NCBI GenBank assembly: GCA_016295795.1
Contig: JAEDKN010000005.1
Span: 1 to 55,190 of the forward strand
DNA: 55,190 nt
Direction of reading: 5' to 3'
Source of the DNA: Bacilli bacterium
Lineage (GTDB): Bacteria; Bacillota_I; Bacilli_A; RF39; UBA660
Shown here: one piece after another, positions 1 through 6,425 of the stretch
How positions within the stretch are numbered: position 1 is the stretch's first letter
Layout of the letters: each line of letters starts with the position of its first letter
The notes under the pieces: generated by a model
What the model was told of the DNA's origin: nothing
The model's database searches: none
The model's input: only the letters and a program-made list of their open reading frames with translations
Position numbers and translations under genes: made by a program

Positions 1-55
1 AGCGAGAAACTAAAAGAGCGGTGAATCTCCACCAGTAAGCGAGAAACTAAAAGAG
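1..55. repeat. Terminal overlap of a circular contig, inside the 37-nt antitoxin repeats
   Basis: These 55 bases are identical to bases 55136-55190. They hold the end of one 37-nt repeat unit, one full unit and the GAG that starts a further unit. A perfect overlap of this length at both ends is what a k-mer assembler leaves on a circular molecule, so the two ends should be joined and one copy dropped. Because the break falls inside a tandem array of near-identical units, the true number of units may be higher than the four visible. Confidence 0.85.
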
Positions 56-60
56 TGAAA

Positions 61-91
61 AAAGTAATCAAAATTGATTACTTTTTTTTTA
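61..91 (+). terminator. Terminator between antitoxin RNA and ToxN
   Basis: The stem AAAGTAATC/GATTACTTT is followed by a run of ten T. Placed directly after the repeat array and before the toxin gene, it matches the arrangement of ToxIN/AbiQ loci, where a leaky terminator sets the ratio of antitoxin RNA to toxin mRNA. Confidence 0.85.
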
Positions 92-107
92 TAAGGGGAG
101 AATGGGA

Positions 108-677
108 ATGAGAATATATATAGTTAAAGAGGATTATATAAATTATCTAAAGAAATTTGATGATAATATTAGAGATAATAAAAATGAATCACGTCCATAT
201 ATAGGGATATTATTAGAAGTTAATGGGATGAATTATATAGCTCCGTTGGCATCACCTAAAGAAAAACATAAATCTATGAAGAATAATATAGATTTTTTTA
301 AATTGGAAAATGGAGATTTAGGTGTTATAAATTTAAATAATATGATACCAGTACATAAAGAAAATATAGTAGAGTATAATTTTGAAGAAAGACATAATCG
401 TAAATATTCAATATTATTAACAAAGCAAATAAGATTTATAAATAAAAATGAAGATGTAATTAAAAATAAAGCTAATAAATTATATAATAAGGTTATAAGT
501 GGAAGAAGCTTTATAGCTAAAAGATGTGTTAATTTTGAACTTATAGAAAAAAAAGCTTTAGAATATAATTCAGATATTAGAGAAGCAGCAGTAACAAAAA
601 CTGTAGGAATAAAAGATATTGTTAAAGATGCTTCAAAAAAAGCTGATGAACATAATAAAAAAAAAGAAAAGATTTAA
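108..677 (+). CDS. toxN: ToxN/AbiQ-family type III toxin (endoribonuclease), with a C-terminal tail
   Basis: This is a ToxN/AbiQ-type toxin, an RNase held inactive by a repeated antitoxin RNA. The N-terminus (MRIYIVKEDYINYLKKFD) and the motif YIGILLEVNGMNYIAPLASP near residues 30-50 are typical of the family. ATG108 is chosen because the AAGGGGAG box ends at 100, only one base before the upstream in-frame ATG102. The array and terminator lie directly upstream across the contig junction. The protein is about 20 residues longer than the usual ~170: after the RNase core it carries DIVKDASKKADEHNKKKEK, a tail shared with three unrelated plasmid proteins. The second ToxN (40582-41082) lacks it. 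Confidence 0.85.
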   Translation: MRIYIVKEDYINYLKKFDDNIRDNKNESRPYIGILLEVNGMNYIAPLASPKEKHKSMKNNIDFFKLENGDLGVINLNNMIPVHKENIVEYNFEERHNRKYSILLTKQIRFINKNEDVIKNKANKLYNKVISGRSFIAKRCVNFELIEKKALEYNSDIREAAVTKTVGIKDIVKDASKKADEHNKKKEKI

Positions 678-700
678 AAGTTCATAAAGATATATATAGG

Positions 701-745
701 TAAGCGATTTGTATATTAATTTAATATATAAATCGCTTATTTTTA
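701..745 (+). terminator. Terminator after ToxN
   Basis: A long hairpin pairs TAAGCGATTTGTATATTAA with a near-perfect complement ending at 739, followed by TTTTT. It closes the toxIN transcript ahead of the next promoter. Confidence 0.75.
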
Positions 746-794
746 CAATTATATGTAAAATAATGGTACAATATTAGTGTAATATTACAAGTAA
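743..794 (+). promoter_or_regulatory. Promoter with GTAATATTAC operator ahead of the RHH regulator
   Basis: A -35-like TTACAA (743-748) and -10-like TACAAT (767-772) are 18 bp apart. The palindrome GTAATATTAC (779-788), followed by AAGTAA, lies at the expected transcription start. The same word is found at two other plasmid promoters (14117 and 24177), which suggests autorepression by the product of the gene at 810. Confidence 0.55.
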
Positions 795-809
795 GTGTGA
801 GGTGTAAAA

Positions 810-1307
810 ATGGAATGGAACAAAAATAATTTAATAAAAATAGTTGAATTTATAAATAAAGAGTTGAATAATGGAAAACCAATGGTGAAAATCGAAAAAG
901 AATCATTTGGAGAAAATGAACGAGTAATTCATAAAAGACTTATTAGATTAGGATATAAAAAGATAGATAATCAGTATGTATTACAAAATGATATTACAAG
1001 TAATATTACTAAAAAAGAAGCAAATACCCAAAGAGAAGATAGTAAGAATTTTAAAGATGAAGTAAATAATGAAAGACTATTATTATTATTAGATAATTTA
1101 GATGAAATTTTATCATTAATTAATAAAAAGAATTCAAACAATATTACAAGTAATATTACAGGATTGAGAAGTAATATAAATGATGTAAGATCATTTAGGA
1201 TAGATACTGGAATTTATGAAGAGATAAAAAAATTATCTTATAAAAGCAATGAAACTATTGGAGAAATAATAAATATTGCTTTAGAACAATATTTAAAAAA
1301 TTTATAA
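810..1307 (+). CDS. Plasmid regulator with C-terminal ribbon-helix-helix-like domain
   Basis: A 165-aa protein of unassigned family. Residues 1-55 look like a small winged-helix fold (KRLIRLGYKKIDNQYVLQ resembles a recognition helix plus wing). The middle is polar and contains the peptide ITSNIT twice. Residues ~125-165 (SFRIDTGIYEEIKKLSYKS, then GEIINIALEQYL) have a strand-helix-helix pattern like ribbon-helix-helix DNA-binding proteins. The GTGAGGTG box precedes ATG810. The gene stands alone ahead of parC, and the GTAATATTAC palindrome covers its start site, so I infer a DNA-binding, self-regulating plasmid regulator. Function is otherwise unknown. Confidence 0.6.
   Translation: MEWNKNNLIKIVEFINKELNNGKPMVKIEKESFGENERVIHKRLIRLGYKKIDNQYVLQNDITSNITKKEANTQREDSKNFKDEVNNERLLLLLDNLDEILSLINKKNSNNITSNITGLRSNINDVRSFRIDTGIYEEIKKLSYKSNETIGEIINIALEQYLKNL
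990..1009. promoter_or_regulatory. Intragenic copy of the GTAATATTAC double site
   Basis: GATATTAC AA GTAATATTAC: two palindromic words 12 bp apart, centre to centre, inside the regulator gene. Nearly the same sequence recurs at 1140-1159 and 20951-20970. Confidence 0.45.
1140..1159. promoter_or_regulatory. Second intragenic copy of the GTAATATTAC double site
   Basis: AATATTAC AA GTAATATTAC within the same gene, identical in its 20 bases to the copy at 20951-20970 in a different gene. Both are read as the peptide ITSNIT. Confidence 0.45.
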
Positions 1308-1463
1308 AACAATGGTATATCAATTTTTAAAACATGTTAAATTGATATACCATTGGCATAACAATTAATATTTAAATTTGAATTTATATACCAATGCTAT
1401 ATCAATTATTTTTAGTTGAAAAATTGATATAGCATTGACATAACAATTTTTATGTGTTACTAT
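1308..1463 (+). promoter_or_regulatory. parC-like centromere overlapping the parMR promoter
   Basis: Two inverted pairs are visible: CAATGGTATATCAATTT (1310) with its complement at 1339-1355, and CAATGCTATATCAATT (1392) with its complement at 1422-1437. The four arms share TATATCAATT. The second pair runs into a strong promoter, TTGACA (1435-1440), 17 bp, TACTAT (1458-1463), ahead of parM. Repeats bound by ParR that also repress the promoter are standard for type II partition loci. The gene-free stretch is fully accounted for by these repeats. Confidence 0.75.
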
Positions 1464-1503
1464 ATAAATATAGTAATTAGGAAATAAAAAAAGAGGTGTA
1501 AAA

Positions 1504-2439
1504 ATGGAGAAAAATATTATTAATCAAGAATCTCAAATAATAGGAGCAGATATTGGGCGTGGATATACAAAAGGTTATACAGTTTACAATGGAGAAGCTA
1601 GTGAATGTTGCTTTAAATCAATAGTTAGTCTAGGAAGAGAAATAGATTTTGATGACTATAAAGATCCGATATATTTAGAAGTTGAAGGAGAAGAATATTT
1701 TGCTGGTATATTAGCTGAAGTAGAAGGTTATTCTCCAACTTCTAATAATATGGAATCTAAGATTACGTTAACTGCTGAAAAATTATTATATGCATTATTA
1801 GATAAGTTAGCAGTAGCTAATAGTGTTAAACTTGTATTAGGAGTTCCAAATAAATCATATAATAAAAGAACTTTAACAGAAGTGATAGAAGCTTATAAGG
1901 GTAAAACAGTAAAGATAATGAATAATATAACTAAATGTTATAAGAAAGTTTTCATAGAAGATATATCAATATTTAGAGAGTCAGATGCAGCATTATTTTG
2001 GGAATTAAGAGATAGAACAACTACTAATAAACCTATGGGAATGGTAACTGTAGGTTTTAGAACTACAGAATTTACATACTTTGATAAGGGAATGAAGTTT
2101 AATGATAAAAAATCTAAATCGCTTGAATTAGGAAATAAGACAGCTCTTGAATATGTGCAAAGAGAATTAAACGATAAATATAATTTATCTAAAGAGTTAT
2201 TTGAAATAGATAGTAATACTGGTGATTATGATAAATTAAAGGAAAAAGGATACAGAATACTTTCAGAAAAAGTAGCTCAAGAAGTTGATAGTTATTGGGT
2301 TAATACTGAAGAAATGGATATTTATTTTGGTGGAGGAACTACTCAAAGAATGAAAATATATAATGGTACTTTAGTAGAAGCACCACAAATGGCAACTGCT
2401 AAAGGTCTTTACATTGTGGGTACAAAAGTCTTTAAATAA
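1504..2439 (+). CDS. parM: ParM-like actin-family ATPase of a type II partition system
   Basis: A 311-aa actin-like protein that should form ATP-driven filaments pushing plasmid copies apart. Visible signatures are the phosphate-1 loop GADIGRGYTKG near residue 14, the second phosphate segment MVTVGFRTTEFTYF near residue 180 and the adenosine loop YFGGGTTQRM near residue 275. Length fits ParM/Alp proteins. It begins 40 bp past the -10 of the parC promoter and is followed after 12 bp by parR. ATG1504 has AGAGGTG upstream. Which ParM/Alp subfamily it belongs to cannot be told by eye. Confidence 0.88.
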   Translation: MEKNIINQESQIIGADIGRGYTKGYTVYNGEASECCFKSIVSLGREIDFDDYKDPIYLEVEGEEYFAGILAEVEGYSPTSNNMESKITLTAEKLLYALLDKLAVANSVKLVLGVPNKSYNKRTLTEVIEAYKGKTVKIMNNITKCYKKVFIEDISIFRESDAALFWELRDRTTTNKPMGMVTVGFRTTEFTYFDKGMKFNDKKSKSLELGNKTALEYVQRELNDKYNLSKELFEIDSNTGDYDKLKEKGYRILSEKVAQEVDSYWVNTEEMDIYFGGGTTQRMKIYNGTLVEAPQMATAKGLYIVGTKVFK

Positions 2440-2451
2440 GGAGATACTAAA

Positions 2452-2766
2452 ATGGCGAAGATAAGTAAGACCTATACAATAGAAGAAGAAACTTTAAACA
2501 TTGTTAGGGAAAATAAAGAGGATAGAAACCTTTCAAGTGATTCAGCTAGTTTAGAAAGAATAGTATTAGAATGGGCAGTTCTAAAAGGGAATAATAATGG
2601 AACAAGTAACGTACATTCCAATATAGATATTAATAAAATAGTAGAAAAAGTACTAGATAGGTTACAAGAAGATAATAAAAAAAAATGTGAAGAAATATCT
2701 GTAGATAAGGAAAATACTGATTATGAGAACTCTATTAATGAGTTATTAAATGATATACCTGATTAG
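2452..2766 (+). CDS. parR: ParR-like centromere-binding adaptor
   Basis: A 104-aa protein directly downstream of parM in the same operon, with AAGGAGA before its ATG. The N-terminal half (SKTYTIEEETLNIVRENKE, then SLERIVLEWAVLKG) fits a ribbon-helix-helix fold, and the C-terminal half is a polar helix plus an acidic tail ending ELLNDIPD. ParR proteins bind the parC repeats with the RHH half and cap the ParM filament with the C-terminal tail. The assignment rests mainly on position, size and fold pattern. Confidence 0.75.
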   Translation: MAKISKTYTIEEETLNIVRENKEDRNLSSDSASLERIVLEWAVLKGNNNGTSNVHSNIDINKIVEKVLDRLQEDNKKKCEEISVDKENTDYENSINELLNDIPD

Positions 2767-2776
2767 TTAAAATATA

Positions 2777-2811
2777 AAAAGATGAGTAATATATACTATT
2801 ACTCATCTTTT
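2777..2811. terminator. Bidirectional terminator between parR and the S24 repressor
   Basis: AAAAGATGAGTAATA and its complement, five-base loop, A-run on one side and T-run on the other. The stop codon of the minus-strand repressor (AAA GAT GAG TAA, encoding KDE-stop) lies inside the stem. The paralogous repressor ends the same way at 4017-4054. Confidence 0.8.
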
Positions 2812-3695
2812 CTTATATAATCAGAAAGTTTACCAAGAACTTTACCTAATATATGAACATTAATATCTTTATATATTTGAACTTGGTGTATTGGGTTAGT
2901 GCTTTGAGGGGTTAAAATAATTTCATTAGGAGAAAAATTGATTTTTTTGCAAGTAGCTTCATCATCAATTATAGCAATAACAATATCATCATTATTAACT
3001 AAATTTGTACTTTCAATTAATATTAAATCACCAGGGGGATAGATTTTATTCATACTATCTCCTTTAACTTCAAGAATAAAATAATTTTTAGAAGGACATA
3101 GGATATTGGAAGGGATTTTATAAGTGTTTATTATTTCTTCGTAAGCATAACAAGGATTCCCAGCAGATACTTTTCCAATTAGGTTTATAGATCTATAGTC
3201 AATACTTTTTTCATTAGTTTTAAATTCACTAGTATTAGGTGAGATTTCATCACTAATCTCTACATCTTGATCAGTATAAAGATTTATATACTTAATTAGA
3301 TTATCAATTTCTTTAATTTTTTTTGGAATTTCATAATTAATTAGGGATAAACATTTTCTTTTTTTATTCTCCAATTCAAATAAGATATTTTTACGCATAT
3401 CTAAATTAATATCCTTAATTTTTTCATCATAATTAATATCATTTGAAATTTTGTTTTGAATATCCTTCAAAAATTTATCATTGTTGCTAAGGTTTTCAGT
3501 CAAGAGTTTATCTATTTCAACGTTAAGGAAATCGGAAATTTTTATTAAAACATCTATACCAGGCTCTCGGCGACCATTTTCATAGTTAGAATATGAGCTA
3601 GGATTTAATTTTAAGTGATTTGCTATTTCTTTTTGGCTGATATTTAAAGAACTCCTTATATATTTTAGATTTTCACAAAAGTAATTATTTTTCAA
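2799..3695 (-). CDS. XRE-family repressor with LexA/CI-type S24 autocleavage domain
   Basis: A 298-aa phage-CI-like repressor. Residues 1-70 are an XRE helix-turn-helix (NISQKEIANHLKLNPSSYSN). A coiled middle follows, then an S24 peptidase domain from ~170: cleavage-type Ala-Gly in GKVSAGNP, the catalytic Ser in VKGDSMNK, and a probable catalytic Lys in DEATCKKI. Proteins of this type are inactivated by RecA-stimulated self-cleavage, so plasmid functions may respond to DNA damage. The start is TTG3695 behind AAAGGAGTG. Its N-terminal ~150 residues are paralogous to the protein at 4040-4501. Confidence 0.87.
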   Translation of the reverse strand: MKNNYFCENLKYIRSSLNISQKEIANHLKLNPSSYSNYENGRREPGIDVLIKISDFLNVEIDKLLTENLSNNDKFLKDIQNKISNDINYDEKIKDINLDMRKNILFELENKKRKCLSLINYEIPKKIKEIDNLIKYINLYTDQDVEISDEISPNTSEFKTNEKSIDYRSINLIGKVSAGNPCYAYEEIINTYKIPSNILCPSKNYFILEVKGDSMNKIYPPGDLILIESTNLVNNDDIVIAIIDDEATCKKINFSPNEIILTPQSTNPIHQVQIYKDINVHILGKVLGKLSDYIRKDE

Positions 3696-4016
3696 AAAAA
3701 ATCACTCCTTTCTATCAATAGAATAATAGCAAAATAGAACAAAAAACAGAAAAAGTTTCGATATGAATAAAATAATAAAAAGATAAACATTTCATATTGA
3801 CATAAAATATTGAAATTGATATTATATTGTTGTAATAAGACAAAAATATAAGTAGATAATTAAATTTGTCCAACTAAATGGGTTGGGGCAACTATGTAAA
3901 AGTTTAGAGGTGTTTTGAGAAAATTTAAAAGGAAAGACTTGAAGAAATGTTAAAAGAAAAGTGTTCCCAGGGGACATGAATTAATAATGGATAGATGTAA
4001 TATAAGAAAATATAAA
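3696..4016 (+). promoter_or_regulatory. Promoter plus vestigial leader opposite the S24 repressor
   Basis: This stretch without a clear gene holds a consensus plus-strand promoter, TTGACA (3797-3802), 17 bp, TATTAT (3820-3825), diverging from the repressor. Repressor-operator-like words (TTTCGATATGAA, TTTCATATTGA) lie nearby. Downstream, bases 3869-3894 repeat almost exactly the leader at 4671-4696 (TCCAACTAAATGGGTTGGGG core). Here it is followed only by a possible 12-codon TTG-started ORF at 3914 and by a GTGTTCC hairpin at 3961, so the gene that once followed seems to be lost. Confidence 0.5.
3961..3977 (+). repeat. 17-nt GTGTTCC hairpin, copy a
   Basis: GTGTTCCCAGGGGACAT. The arms pair as RNA only if G-U pairs are allowed. 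First of eleven copies of a 17-nt hairpin with an almost invariant left arm. Confidence 0.6.
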
Positions 4017-4054
4017 AAAGATGAGTGATATGAAAATTATTACTCATCTTTTTT
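4017..4054. terminator. Terminator at the end of the second XRE repressor
   Basis: AAAAGATGAGTGATA paired with TATTACTCATCTTTT plus T-run. The repressor stop codon is embedded in the stem exactly as in the paralog at 2777-2811. Confidence 0.75.
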
Positions 4055-4501
4055 GTTGTGTGAAATTTCATTTGCTAAATCTTCATTATAAATATTGTTT
4101 ATAAAATTTAAAAGAGAATCTATTTCAGATATTTTAACATCAATTTCACTTAATATAGTTTTTTTCTTTTCTTCATAAAATCTTTTATTTTTTAAAAGTT
4201 TTTCTTTTAAGTCAGAATAGTTAAATTCATTTAAATTTACACTAATTCTTGGTTCTTCAGATATAATAGTATCTATTTTACTTTTGACAACAGTATTAAT
4301 TCTACTTTTTAAAAGATCATCAATTGAACAATTAAAAAAACTAGATATTTTTATTAAAATTTCAATATTTGGCTCGCTTATTCCATTTTCGTAATTTGAA
4401 TAGCGAGATCTTGTTATGCCTAGGGCTTTTGATAGATCATTTTGGCTATAATCATTATCTATTCTTAGGCTTTTTATATTGTTAGCAAAAGTAGATTTCA
4501 T
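4040..4501 (-). CDS. XRE-family repressor without peptidase domain (paralog of 2799-3695)
   Basis: A 153-aa protein with an XRE helix-turn-helix at residues 1-65 (YSQNDLSKALGITRSRYSN) and a coiled helix ending ISEIDSLLNFINNIYNEDL. It aligns along its whole length with the first half of the S24 repressor next door, including the EID-L-FIN segment, but stops where the other continues into S24. GAGGTGATTAT precedes ATG4501. It faces the HTH gene at 4720 across an operator-rich promoter region and probably controls it. It lacks a self-cleavage module, so induction would need another route. Confidence 0.8.
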   Translation of the reverse strand: MKSTFANNIKSLRIDNDYSQNDLSKALGITRSRYSNYENGISEPNIEILIKISSFFNCSIDDLLKSRINTVVKSKIDTIISEEPRISVNLNEFNYSDLKEKLLKNKRFYEEKKKTILSEIDVKISEIDSLLNFINNIYNEDLANEISHNKKDE

Positions 4502-4569
4502 ATAATCACCTCATTCATAATAGTGTATACATTTATTTAGACATAAAAATAAAGCATATTCATAGTGCG

Positions 4570-4700
4570 ACAAGAAAATAATCTTGTTGTCAAAACTTCT
4601 GTTGACAAAATACTTGTCAAATGATAATATATATTTAAATTAGTTAAATATGGTAATTGAAAATAAAAATGTCCAACTAAATGGGTTGGGGCAACTATAT
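4570..4700 (+). promoter_or_regulatory. Divergent operator/promoter region and leader for the HTH gene
   Basis: A strong promoter TTGACA (4602-4607), 17 bp, TAATAT (4625-4630) drives the plus strand. The TTGTCAA-type word occurs at least three times in and around it (TTGTCAA, TTGACAA, TTGTCAA), a likely operator cluster for the divergent XRE repressor. The leader at 4671-4696 repeats the one at 3869-3894 and contains a short CCAAC/GTTGG hairpin. Confidence 0.65.
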
Positions 4701-4719
4701 ATATTTGGAGGTATTAATT

Positions 4720-5061
4720 ATGGTATTGGATTTGAGAGATAAAATTATGATTGAAAAATTATATTTAGCTGGAGTAGATGCTAAAGAAATATCTCGTAGA
4801 ATTGGCAAGAGTGTTGATGCTATTAGAAAATATATACAGAGAAATTTAAAAGATTTAAAAGAAAAACATGAAGCTGAAAAGGAAAGAACAAGAGAGGTTT
4901 TAAGAAAAACTAAGTGGGAGTGTTCGCAAGAAATTTCAAATAGTAATTTTGCAAAATTTAATAGATCTATTTATAAACAAGCAAGGAATGGAGATTTAAT
5001 ACTAGATAGAAAAGTAGCACCAGTAGTTACATTTGATACGCCTACAAGAATTACAAAATAA
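4720..5061 (+). CDS. HTH DNA-binding protein (sigma-region-4-like)
   Basis: A 113-aa protein from ATG4720, chosen because TTGGAGGT lies 9-13 bases upstream; the longer upstream reading has no RBS. Residues 1-45 form a helix-turn-helix (EKLYLAGVDAKEISRRIGK then SVDAIRKYIQRNL), resembling sigma-70 region 4 or a small transposase-like HTH. A charged helix and a C-terminal segment KVAPVVTFDTPTRITK follow. I recall similar short proteins in clostridial prophages with the VTFDTP ending, but no function. Its promoter is flanked by XRE operator words, so it is probably a switch-controlled activator. Confidence 0.6.
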   Translation: MVLDLRDKIMIEKLYLAGVDAKEISRRIGKSVDAIRKYIQRNLKDLKEKHEAEKERTREVLRKTKWECSQEISNSNFAKFNRSIYKQARNGDLILDRKVAPVVTFDTPTRITK

Positions 5062-5132
5062 AAATAAATTTGTTATAATATTGCTAAAAACAGATGATAA
5101 ATTAAAGATATTAAGGAATTAAAGGTAAAAAA

Positions 5133-5149
5133 GTGTTCCCGAAGAACAC
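5133..5149 (+). repeat. 17-nt GTGTTCC hairpin, copy b
   Basis: GTGTTCCCGAAGAACAC, 22 bases before the ATG of the surface protein gene and with no T-run after it, so this copy does not look like a terminator. Confidence 0.65.
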
Positions 5150-5171
5150 AAATTTATAAGGAGGTAAATTG

Positions 5172-5984
5172 ATGAATTTAGAAAAAATAAAAAAAATATT
5201 AAAGAGTAAAAAAGGAATTGTGGCAAGTGGAGTAATAGTAGGAACTATAGTTATTGGAATTATTGGTGGAGTGTTAGTTAATGGAGCAAGTAAATCAAAT
5301 GATATAGCAGAAAATAACAAACCAGTTATCAATAATAAAAAAGAAGATAATAAAAAAGATAAAGATGAATCAGTGGTATCAAAAGAGAATAATAATGCTG
5401 AAGATAAAAAAGAGGAAGTAAAAGAAACTGAATCTAATATCAATATGCCTGAAAATAGTACAAGCAGTAATGAGATAAAGAATAACAATAACGATACTAA
5501 TAAAAATAATAGCCAATCTAGTAGTAGCAATGCTAATAGTAATACTAGCAATAACAATAGTAGTAATACTAGTAGTAATACTAGCAGTAACACTAATAGT
5601 AACACTTCAAATGGAAGTACTCATACTCATAGTTGGAACCCTATAACTGAACAAGTTCACCATGATGAGGTAGGTCATTGGGAAGATGTAGTTGTTAAAC
5701 CAGCTTGGACAGAAAGTATTCCAGTATATGAAGATCAAGCTAGAGATATTTGTAACACTTGTAATGCCGATTTGACTGGAACAGATATAGCTGCTCATGT
5801 TAAAAAGCATATGATGGCAGGTGAAGATAAAGGTGGTCATAGAACAGAATGGGTTCAAGTTCAAGTAGGCACAAATAGTGTTAACCACCCAGCAGTAACA
5901 GAAAAGAAATGGGTAGTAGATAAAGCAGCTTGGACAGAAACAGTTACAGTTGGACATAGTTGTAGTTGTGGAGCGACTAAGTAA
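5172..5984 (+). CDS. Membrane-anchored surface protein with His/Cys-rich C-terminal modules
   Basis: 270 aa from ATG5172 behind AAGGAGGT (the in-frame TTG one codon earlier is less likely). Residues ~17-40 are a hydrophobic anchor (GIVASGVIVGTIVIGIIGGV) preceded by lysines. Residues ~45-150 are a charged then Asn/Ser/Thr repeat-rich linker. The C-terminal ~120 residues hold two related modules with PAWTESIPVYEDQ and KAAWTETVTVG, with ICNTCNADLTG between them and many His and Cys (final HSCSCGATK), suggesting bound zinc. The likely topology is N-in with the modules outside. I do not recognise the family; a role at the cell surface during mating is only a guess from its neighbours. Confidence 0.55.
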   Translation: MNLEKIKKILKSKKGIVASGVIVGTIVIGIIGGVLVNGASKSNDIAENNKPVINNKKEDNKKDKDESVVSKENNNAEDKKEEVKETESNINMPENSTSSNEIKNNNNDTNKNNSQSSSSNANSNTSNNNSSNTSSNTSSNTNSNTSNGSTHTHSWNPITEQVHHDEVGHWEDVVVKPAWTESIPVYEDQARDICNTCNADLTGTDIAAHVKKHMMAGEDKGGHRTEWVQVQVGTNSVNHPAVTEKKWVVDKAAWTETVTVGHSCSCGATK

Positions 5985-6012
5985 TATAAAAAATATTATA
6001 GTATGTATTATT

Positions 6013-6041
6013 AAAGTGCCTAGAAACTAGGCACTTTTTAA
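6013..6041 (+). terminator. Terminator after the surface protein gene
   Basis: AAAGTGCCTA / TAGGCACTTT stem with a five-base loop and T-run. Confidence 0.85.
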
Positions 6042-6072
6042 TTGTTATTTTTTAGTAAAGGAGCAATTGTTA

Positions 6073-6255
6073 ATGAAAAATGATAGGGGGAATATAATTT
6101 TATCTAAAAGTGATATACAACAATTGAGAATGGCTTATAATAATAAAAATATTTCTGATTATTACTTAAATTTTGATGTAGCCAATATTATGAAATATGA
6201 GAACCTTAGTAAAGAAAAGGCTATAAATAAAATATTAAGACTATTAAATGATTAA
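6073..6255 (+). CDS. Small protein of unknown function
   Basis: 60 aa, MKNDRGNIILSKSDIQQLRM at the start and KAINKILRLLND at the end. ATG6073 is preferred over the in-frame TTG6067 because AAAGGAG is nine bases upstream of the ATG. It is mostly helical and soluble, with no recognised motif. It sits between two terminators ahead of the pilus operon and is followed by a GTGTTCC hairpin. Confidence 0.55.
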   Translation: MKNDRGNIILSKSDIQQLRMAYNNKNISDYYLNFDVANIMKYENLSKEKAINKILRLLND

Positions 6256-6264
6256 ATAAAGAAA

Positions 6265-6281
6265 GTGTTCCCGAGGAACAC
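6265..6281 (+). repeat. 17-nt GTGTTCC hairpin, copy c
   Basis: GTGTTCCCGAGGAACAC, extended on both sides by AAA/TTTT into a terminator-like stem. Confidence 0.7.
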
Positions 6282-6306
6282 TTTTAAATCTAATTATGTA
6301 ACATAA

Positions 6307-6341
6307 AGAACTTCAACTATTAAATAGTTGGAGTTTTTTAA
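6307..6341 (+). terminator. Terminator upstream of the pilus operon
   Basis: AACTTCAACTA/TAGTTGGAGTT stem followed by TTTTTT, in tandem with the hairpin at 6265. It isolates the pilus operon from upstream transcription. I could not identify a convincing promoter between it and the GTG at 6426. Confidence 0.75.
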
Positions 6342-6425
6342 TTGCATAATTTAAAAAGTTGATGGGGGGGAGAAAAATTAATTACAGTTTTTTATCTGAA
6401 ATAAAAAGTTAAGGAGGGAAACTTA

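Noticed and set aside
5111..5605. Minus-strand 164-aa Leu/Ser-rich frame
   Set aside because: It is the complement of the Asn/Ser repeat linker of the plus-strand surface protein and has no ribosome binding site.
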